Positions 1 through 6,340 of a stretch of 6,340 nucleotides of DNA are shown here, piece after piece. The translations under genes were made by a program, and so were the position numbers. How positions within the stretch are numbered: the first letter of the stretch is position 1; each line of letters begins with the position of its first letter. The stretch covers positions 1 through 6,340 of the forward strand of contig JAICYA010000127.1 in NCBI GenBank assembly GCA_025934455.1, in the 5' to 3' direction. This DNA is from Rudaea sp. GTDB lineage: Bacteria > Pseudomonadota > Gammaproteobacteria > Xanthomonadales > Rhodanobacteraceae. Below the pieces are notes generated by a model. That model searched no databases and was not told where the DNA came from. It saw nothing but the letters and a program-made list of their open reading frames with translations.

Positions 1-79
1 CGCGCACCGCTCGGCAGGCGTCGCGGTCGTCTTCGTTGTTCCAGTCGACGGGGGCCACGGAGAAATTGGTGGGGATCAT
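1..79 (-). CDS. Probable GNAT-family N-acetyltransferase, N-terminal fragment
   Basis: An open frame on the minus strand begins at an ATG (77-79) and runs off the left edge after 26 codons. The visible peptide begins MIPTNFSVAPVDWNNEDD and ends RDACRAVR. The 'V.P.DW......RAVR' pattern resembles the first strand and helix of small GNAT acetyltransferases, which move an acetyl group from acetyl-CoA to an amine. The acetyl-CoA-binding motif lies outside the window, so this family call rests on N-terminal resemblance and is inference. The gene follows roxA on the same strand, about 95 bp beyond its stop, with a folded palindromic repeat filling most of the gap. No clear Shine-Dalgarno sequence precedes the ATG, and the frame is open for some codons upstream, so the start is uncertain. 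It could be co-transcribed with roxA. Confidence 0.5.
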   Translation of the reverse strand, partial: MIPTNFSVAPVDWNNEDDRDACRAVR

Positions 80-96
80 GGCGGAATTGTACTTGT

Positions 97-187
97 CCGT
101 TCGTGTTGAGCGTAGCTTGCGCAGCAAGCGAAGTCGAAACACTACCCTTCGACTCTGGCGCTTCGCGCCTACGCTCAGGGCGAACGG
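97..187. repeat. Folded palindromic intergenic repeat (REP/MITE-like), cloverleaf shape
   Basis: The outer arms 97-115 (CCGTTCGTGTTGAGCGTAG) and 169-187 (CTACGCTCAGGGCGAACGG) are inverted repeats matching at 16 of 19 positions. Two of the three differences could be G-T pairs in RNA. Between the arms are three further perfect hairpins: GCTTGC-GCA-GCAAGC at 115-129, AGTCGAA/TTCGACT at 132-138 and 148-154 with a 9-base loop, and GGCGC-TTC-GCGCC at 157-169. The whole element can therefore fold as a stem with three arms on either strand. The right arm enters the roxA coding sequence and supplies its stop codon. The form resembles dispersed palindromic elements of GC-rich gammaproteobacteria. With only one copy in the window, its repetitive nature is inferred. 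Confidence 0.7.
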
Positions 188-1353
188 ATCATTCGCAAAT
201 ACCCGCCATCGACCAGCGCCGCGAGAGTCGCCGTTCCGGTTTTGCCGGCCATGCGAGCGAGTGCGACGCCGTCGAATTCGCGGTCTGCGCACAAGGCTTT
301 TGCCAGTGCCAGCGGACACTCAAAGCGTTCGCCGGCAACGAACAGCGCCGCGCCGCGACCCAGACGAATCCAGGCGAAGCGACTGAACGGATTGCGCAGC
401 AGCCGCGACTTCGCCAGCTTCGCCGCGAATCGTGCGGGCGTGAGCGGGCGCGACGCCGGCATTACAGCGTGTGCGCTGCGATAACGCGTGATGAAGCGGC
501 CGAACCAGTCGCCCAGTGTGGAAATATCCACATCGGAAAATTGCGGCATCGCCATGCGTACGCGTGCAAGCGCCGCACTGTCGATTTCGCCCAGTGCACG
601 CACGGGTCGCAAATCCGGATCGGAGAAGCGGCGTTCCTCGCCCAGCGGCTCGGCAAGATATTCGGCGAAATCCAGCAGCAGCTCCGCCTGCGAGGGCGCG
701 CGCATGCCGACGGAGATCGTCATGCACTCGCCGATCGCGGTGCCTTCGTGCGGCACGCCCGGCGGCAGGTAGAGCGCGTCGCCGGGTTCGAGAATCCAGT
801 CGTGGGTGGGCGTGAATTCGCGCAGCAACTTCAGTTCGGTATCGTCGCGGAAATCCTTCGGCGCGTGCGGATCGACGCTGATCCGCCAGCGTCGTCGGCC
901 CATGCCCTGCACGAGGAACACGTCGTATTGATCCACATGCGCTCCGACGCCGCCGTCGTCGGTCGCGTAACTCACCATCACATCGTCCACGCGCCAGCTC
1001 GGGATGAACGTGAACGCGTCGAGCAATGCGGCTACGTCCATGTCCCACTTGTCCACGTCCTGCACCAGCAGCGTCCAGTTGTGTTTCGGGAGCTTTGCAA
1101 AATCAGACTCGGCGAACGGCCCGTTGCGCAACGTCCACGTGTCGCGCTTCGCGTCGTGCAACACGATGCGCGCCAGCGCGGCTTCCTCGCAGGCGAGGCC
1201 GGCCAAGTCGTCAGGCGATATCGCGTTGTGGAAATGTGGAAATCCGCCGCGGATCAGCAAAGGACGTTTTTGCCAGAATTCGCGCAGGAAGCGCGCCGGC
1301 GGCATGCCGAGCGGCTGCTTCGGCGTGCCGTGCACCTCGATCGCGTGCCTCAT
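175..1353 (-). CDS. roxA: Ribosomal protein uL16 arginine 3-hydroxylase (JmjC/cupin 2-oxoglutarate oxygenase, YcfD/RoxA family)
   Basis: This 392-residue protein closely resembles E. coli YcfD/RoxA, the Fe(II)- and 2-oxoglutarate-dependent oxygenase that hydroxylates an arginine of ribosomal protein uL16. The JmjC core is intact: 'GVGAHVDQYDVFLVQG' holds the iron-binding H139 and D141, 'PPGVPHEG' supplies the distal H202, and the following 'GRRRWRIS' (about 152-159) matches the conserved Arg-rich strand that binds 2-oxoglutarate in the family. The N-terminal 'FW.KRPLLIRGGF' and the dimerisation and winged-helix C-terminal regions are present, ending 'AALVDGGYLRMIRSP'. The length fits the family (about 370-400). 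The ATG overlaps the hxlR stop codon as ATGA. No good Shine-Dalgarno precedes it, and M17 (ATG at 1303-1305) is an alternative start, so translation probably depends on coupling from hxlR. The last three codons and the TGA lie in the palindromic repeat. Confidence 0.93.
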   Translation of the reverse strand: MRHAIEVHGTPKQPLGMPPARFLREFWQKRPLLIRGGFPHFHNAISPDDLAGLACEEAALARIVLHDAKRDTWTLRNGPFAESDFAKLPKHNWTLLVQDVDKWDMDVAALLDAFTFIPSWRVDDVMVSYATDDGGVGAHVDQYDVFLVQGMGRRRWRISVDPHAPKDFRDDTELKLLREFTPTHDWILEPGDALYLPPGVPHEGTAIGECMTISVGMRAPSQAELLLDFAEYLAEPLGEERRFSDPDLRPVRALGEIDSAALARVRMAMPQFSDVDISTLGDWFGRFITRYRSAHAVMPASRPLTPARFAAKLAKSRLLRNPFSRFAWIRLGRGAALFVAGERFECPLALAKALCADREFDGVALARMAGKTGTATLAALVDGGYLRMIRSP

Positions 1354-1715
1354 GCAGCCAGCCGCCGCTTCGGCTCCGCATCGTGCCTGAGCTTGGCCCC
1401 GACCTTGACGATGGCATCGAGTGCGGGCAGCAGTTCATGACCGAGTTCGGTCAATTCGTATTCGGCCGATGGCGGCGAGGTGTCGAGCAGGCGGCGCACG
1501 ATCATGCCGCGCGCTTCCAGTTCGCGCAGGCGTGCGCTGAGCACGCGTGCGGAGATGCGCGGGATGTCGTGGCGCAGTTCGCCGAAGCGGCGCGCGCCGC
1601 CGCGCAGGTACCAGATCACGTTTGTCGCCCAGGCGCCGCGCAGCAGATCCATGCACAGCGTCAACGGGCATTGCGGTGGCGGCAGCACCTTGCTTTTGCG
1701 CAGCGGGAGTCCCAT
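1350..1715 (-). CDS. HxlR-family winged-helix transcriptional regulator
   Basis: This 121-residue protein shows the full HxlR/DUF24 pattern: 'CPLTLCMDLLRGAWATNVIWYLRGGARRFGEL' near the N-terminus, the recognition-helix segment 'ISARVLSARLRELEARGMI' (about 54-72), and the wing and dimer region 'SAEYELTELGHELLPALDAI' (83-102). Length is typical. Cys16 sits where many HxlR members carry the redox- or electrophile-sensing cysteine (as in YodB/HypR-type sensors), and a second cysteine, Cys21, follows. The gene diverges from a glutathione S-transferase, which suggests that the regulator controls gst and itself in response to electrophiles, quinones or oxidants; this is inference. Two inverted repeats (1726-1751 and 1783-1807) are candidate operators. 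A TAGAAT -10 on the minus strand (plus positions 1765-1770) lies 50 bases before the ATG. The stop overlaps the roxA start by four bases. Confidence 0.93.
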   Translation of the reverse strand: MGLPLRKSKVLPPPQCPLTLCMDLLRGAWATNVIWYLRGGARRFGELRHDIPRISARVLSARLRELEARGMIVRRLLDTSPPSAEYELTELGHELLPALDAIVKVGAKLRHDAEPKRRLAA

Positions 1716-1725
1716 TTCAGTTCTC

Positions 1726-1751
1726 GGTTATGGCGGAGTGAGCGAGTAACC
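1726..1751. promoter_or_regulatory. Candidate HxlR operator A (hxlR side)
   Basis: GGTTA at 1726-1730 and TAACC at 1747-1751 form an inverted repeat separated by 16 bases, lying in the hxlR leader. The right half-site is also part of a tight palindrome, GTAACCG-CC-CGGTTAC, at 1746-1761, which lies just downstream of the TAGAAT -10 of hxlR at 1765-1770 and would cover its start of transcription. The position suits autorepression. The assignment to HxlR is inferred from the neighbouring gene. Confidence 0.5.
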
Positions 1752-1764
1752 GCCCGGTTACCGC

Positions 1765-1770
1765 ATTCTA
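1765..1770 (-). promoter_or_regulatory. Candidate -10 box of hxlR
   Basis: Read on the minus strand this is TAGAAT, five of six matches to the sigma-70 -10 consensus. The hexamer 17 bases upstream (ACCACA) is only a weak -35, so the promoter may be weak or need activation. Transcription would start near 1757-1758, inside the palindrome at 1746-1761, leaving a leader of about 42 bases before the hxlR ATG. Confidence 0.35.
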
Positions 1771-1782
1771 TCAGTAATTTAC

Positions 1783-1807
1783 GGTTATGTGGTATCTAAT
1801 AGTAACC
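1783..1807. promoter_or_regulatory. Candidate HxlR operator B (gst side)
   Basis: GGTTA at 1783-1787 and TAACC at 1803-1807 repeat the half-sites of operator A with a 15-base gap. The left half lies in CGGTTATG, which also occurs at 1725-1732 in operator A. A TCTAAT (1795-1800), five of six matches to a -10 box, lies within the site but has no convincing -35. A further inverted pair, GGTATC (1791-1796) and GATACC (1820-1825), brackets the gst side. The likely role is control of gst transcription; the binding protein is inferred. Confidence 0.5.
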
Positions 1808-1879
1808 AGATAGTGATAGGATACCAACCGTCGCCGACACTCCGGCGCATCGTTCTCCACCCCACAAAGGATGCAAGCC

Positions 1880-2503
1880 ATGAAACTCTATTATTCCCCC
1901 GGCGCCTGCTCGCTTTCCCCGCACATCGTCGCGCATGAACTCGGCCTGCCGCTGACCCTGGTAAAAGTGGACACCAAGGCCAAGCGCACCGAAACCGGCG
2001 GCGATTTCTGGCAGATCAATCCGAAGGGCTACGTGCCCGCGCTGGAACTGGACAACGGCGAAGTTCTGACCGAAGGCCCAGCGATCGTGCAGTACCTGGC
2101 CGACCAGAAGGGCAACACCAGGCTCGCTCCCGCGAACGGCACGCTGGCGCGCGCGCGCCTGCAGGAGATGCTCAACTACATCACCAGCGAAATCCACAAG
2201 AGCTACAGCCCGCTGTTCAGCGACGCCACGCCGGAGGCCACGCAAACCGAGCGCAAGGCCTACCTTCACAAGCGCTACGACTTCATCGAGAAGATTCTTG
2301 CGAAACAGCCGTGGCTGCTGGGTGATCACTTCACCGTGGCCGACGCCTACCTGTTCACCGTCACGCGCTGGGCCGACTTCGTGAAGCTGGACTTGTCCGC
2401 ATTCCCGAACCTGCAGTCTTTCCAGAAACGCGTCGCCGCGCGTCCGGCGGCCGATGCCGCGCTGCGTGCAGAAGGCTTGATCAAGCACAAGGCCGCGGCG
2501 TAA
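1880..2503 (+). CDS. gstA: Glutathione S-transferase, bacterial beta class
   Basis: This 207-residue cytosolic enzyme conjugates glutathione to electrophiles or reduces peroxides. It follows E. coli GstA along its whole length. The N-terminal thioredoxin-like domain begins MKLYYSPGACSLSPHI, with the beta-class cysteine at C10; 'NPKGYVPAL' carries the cis-proline P53, and 'LTEGPAIVQYLAD' carries the glutathione-binding E65 and G66. The all-helical domain has 'ITSEIHKSYSPLF' with H106, equivalent to the active-site histidine of beta-class enzymes, and the N-capping motif 'FTVADAYLFT' with D155. The start is set at 1880 because AAAGGA (1866-1871) sits eight bases before it and the family begins MKL; an in-frame ATG at 1871 lies inside that ribosome-binding site. 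It diverges from the HxlR regulator, the probable controller, and ends at a hairpin shared with purB. Confidence 0.95.
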   Translation: MKLYYSPGACSLSPHIVAHELGLPLTLVKVDTKAKRTETGGDFWQINPKGYVPALELDNGEVLTEGPAIVQYLADQKGNTRLAPANGTLARARLQEMLNYITSEIHKSYSPLFSDATPEATQTERKAYLHKRYDFIEKILAKQPWLLGDHFTVADAYLFTVTRWADFVKLDLSAFPNLQSFQKRVAARPAADAALRAEGLIKHKAAA

Positions 2504-2519
2504 CGCTGTCGTGAAGAAC

Positions 2520-2543
2520 GCCGGGCGGAGCGATCCGCCCGGC
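2520..2543. terminator. Bidirectional hairpin terminator between gst and purB
   Basis: A perfect 10-bp stem, GCCGGGCGGA (2520-2529) and TCCGCCCGGC (2534-2543), closes a GCGA loop, a GNRA-type tetraloop in the gst transcript. It sits 16 bases after the gst stop and 6 bases after the purB stop on the other strand. There is no T-tract on either side, so it may stop polymerase less sharply than a classical intrinsic terminator or serve mainly to protect the 3' ends. Confidence 0.75.
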
Positions 2544-2549
2544 ACTTCG

Positions 2550-5401
<2,852 letters not shown>

Positions 5402-5443
5402 TGGGAAATGTGTGTCGAAAGGCACATGCGCGCGGAACCGGTG

Positions 5444-5472
5444 CTGGCAGACTCGCAAACTGTTTTTATCAA
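5444..5472 (+). promoter_or_regulatory. Candidate promoter of the repeat-helix protein gene
   Basis: CTGGCA (5444-5449) and TATCAA (5467-5472), each four of six to sigma-70 consensus, are spaced by exactly 17 bases. Transcription would start near 5479, leaving about 14 bases before the ATG at 5493. This is a modest match found by eye; read-through from fumC remains possible because no clear terminator separates the genes. Confidence 0.35.
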
Positions 5473-5492
5473 CAGGGTGGTGGAGACGTAAA

Positions 5493-6340
5493 ATGTACAA
5501 ATTTATACCTTTGGCGGCATTGTTGTTCGCCGGCGCGGCGCTGGGCCAGCAGGTCGACGTTAGCGGCAAGGATTTCCTGTCCGGTGCGGGCGACGCCAAG
5601 CTCGCGGGCATTGCGCAGCAGGCCGCGGCGGCCGGCAAGTCGCTGGAAGTCACGGCGCCGGACTACTGGCAGGCCAAGGTGGCGGCGAAGCTGCACGCGG
5701 GTGCCGCGGACGTGGCGGTCAAGTCCAACAACGGCTTTTTCGAGAATGTGCTGGTGAAGGTCGTCGATGCTGGGCCGGCCAAGCCGGCCGCACCCATGCC
5801 GGACGCGCAGGCGGAGAAGGCTGTTGCTGACAAGGCTACCGCACAGAGAGCCGCCGACGAAAAGGCGGCGCAGGAAAAGGCCGCTGCCGCGAAAGCCGCC
5901 GCCGAACGCGCCGCTGCACAGGCCGCTGCCGCGAAAGCCGCCGCGGACAAGGCGGCCGCCGAAAAAGCCGCCGCCGAGAAAGCCGCCGCCGAGAAAGCCG
6001 CGGCAGACAAGGCGGCTGCGGAGAAAGCCGCCGCCGCGAAGGCGGCAGCCGAGAAGGCGGCTGCGGAAAAAGCCGCCGCCGACAAGCGCGAAGCGGCGCG
6101 CAACACGATGCTGAAGAATCTCAACGAGGGCCGTCCCGCCGAAGGTGATTTGCAGGTGGGCAAGCTCCAAGTCGGGGACGTGGTTTACGTCGACGGCGAT
6201 CTGCGTGGCGTTGTGCGCCGCGGCAGTTCGCGCCTGCAGTTCTTCTGGCTGCAGGGCGACTTGAATCTGGATCGTGTCGAACTGTCGCCGAACGGCGATG
6301 GCCGCTACAAGGTGCTGCGCACGATCGACCCGAGCGCCAC
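5493..6340 (+). CDS. Secreted/periplasmic protein with TolA-like Ala-Lys-Glu repeat helix, 3' end cut by window
   Basis: The frame is open for 282 codons to the window edge. The start is an ATG seven bases after GGAG (5482-5485). Residues 1-18 (MYKFIPLAALLFAGAALG) form a signal peptide with a likely cut before QQ and no lipobox cysteine, so export to the periplasm or beyond is expected. Residues 21-92 form a small mixed domain including 'LEVTAPDYWQAKVAAKL' and 'NNGFFENVLVKV'. A short Pro/Ala linker (94-103) leads to a 90-residue helix of five-residue units of the Lys-Ala-Ala-Ala-Glu type (109-198). A C-terminal domain starts near 206 and includes 'LQVGDVVYVDGDLRGVVRRG' and 'LQFFWLQGDLNLDRVEL'. 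I recognise neither globular domain. The helix resembles the envelope-spanning segment of TolA, but there is no membrane anchor other than the signal peptide, so it is not TolA itself. Function is unknown. Confidence 0.85.
   Translation, partial: MYKFIPLAALLFAGAALGQQVDVSGKDFLSGAGDAKLAGIAQQAAAAGKSLEVTAPDYWQAKVAAKLHAGAADVAVKSNNGFFENVLVKVVDAGPAKPAAPMPDAQAEKAVADKATAQRAADEKAAQEKAAAAKAAAERAAAQAAAAKAAADKAAAEKAAAEKAAAEKAAADKAAAEKAAAAKAAAEKAAAEKAAADKREAARNTMLKNLNEGRPAEGDLQVGKLQVGDVVYVDGDLRGVVRRGSSRLQFFWLQGDLNLDRVELSPNGDGRYKVLRTIDPSA
5817..6086 (+). repeat. Five-residue (15-bp) Lys-Ala-Ala-Ala-Glu/Asp repeat tract
   Basis: Basic residues recur every five positions: 109, 114, 119, 124, 129, 134 and 139, then 148 through 198 at strict five-residue steps. 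One slip lies at 139-143, where R139 is followed by Q143 after four residues. Most units are K-A-A-A-E or K-A-A-A-D. At DNA level the units use mixed codons (AAA/AAG, GCC/GCG/GCT, GAA/GAG), except for two identical 15-base copies at 5967-5981 and 5982-5996, which may be a recent duplication. Confidence 0.9.

Noticed and set aside
103..1440. 445-codon open frame on the plus strand opposite roxA
   Set aside because: It is the antisense of a clear roxA gene, is rich in Arg/His/Gln as expected from GC-rich antisense frames, and shows no recognisable domain or ribosome-binding site.
1871..1879. Alternative gst start three codons upstream
   Set aside because: This ATG overlaps the AAAGGA ribosome-binding site, and beta-class GSTs begin at the MKL encoded from 1880.
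1796..2545. 249-codon open frame on the minus strand opposite gst
   Set aside because: It covers the gst gene, its ribosome-binding site and the hairpin, and its translation has no recognisable family; it is a codon-bias shadow.
5407..5428. Possible fumC terminator hairpin (ATGTG...CACAT)
   Set aside because: The stem is only five or six pairs, the loop is large and no T-run follows. I do not count it as a terminator.
5443..5460. Possible sigma-54 promoter (TGGCA...GC) before the repeat-helix gene
   Set aside because: The GG and GC dinucleotides are nine bases apart rather than the required twelve, and the -12 TTGC element is missing.
5469..6170. Gly/Phe/Leu-rich 233-codon open frame on the minus strand
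   Set aside because: Its glycine-rich repeats are simply the antisense of the alanine-lysine repeat tract of the plus-strand gene, which has a signal peptide and a good ribosome-binding site.

Overview
The window comes from a GC-rich gammaproteobacterium. The beta-class GST, the YcfD/RoxA-type ribosomal oxygenase and the purB/fumC proteins all align by eye with E. coli-type homologues, and the GC-rich codon use together with intergenic 'CCGTTCG...TGAGC' palindromes recalls the Xanthomonadales (Rhodanobacteraceae/Xanthomonadaceae). The family-level placement is inference. This is mostly chromosomal housekeeping sequence. I see no phage, transposase, CRISPR array, tRNA or rRNA.

Left part, minus strand, read from right to left: an HxlR-family regulator (1350-1715) overlaps roxA (175-1353) by four bases. 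roxA ends inside a folded palindromic repeat (97-187), and beyond it begins a gene cut by the window edge, probably a GNAT acetyltransferase (1-79). A beta-class glutathione S-transferase (1880-2503) diverges from the regulator. The spacer between them carries two GGTTA...TAACC inverted repeats, one near each gene, which look like operators.

Middle: gst and purB (adenylosuccinate lyase, 2550-3917, minus) converge on a 10-bp perfect hairpin (2520-2543) that probably ends transcription on both strands. purB and fumC (class II fumarase, 4007-5401, plus) are transcribed head to head from an 89-bp spacer containing a perfect TATAAT. Both belong to the fumarase/aspartase superfamily, and both handle fumarate: PurB releases it and FumC hydrates it to malate.

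Right end: 91 bp after fumC starts a secreted or periplasmic protein (5493 to beyond 6340). It has a signal peptide, a small N-terminal domain, about 90 residues of a five-residue Lys-Ala-Ala-Ala-Glu type repeat (a TolA-like rigid helix) and an unrecognised C-terminal domain cut by the window edge.

The genes form two themes: fumarate and purine metabolism (purB/fumC), and a probable electrophile or redox response (hxlR/gst) whose regulator gene is translationally joined to the ribosome-modifying oxygenase roxA. No clearly novel system is evident. The points most worth a second look are the cloverleaf-like repeat that supplies the roxA stop codon, the paired operator-like sites, the hxlR-roxA overlap, and the repeat-helix envelope protein.
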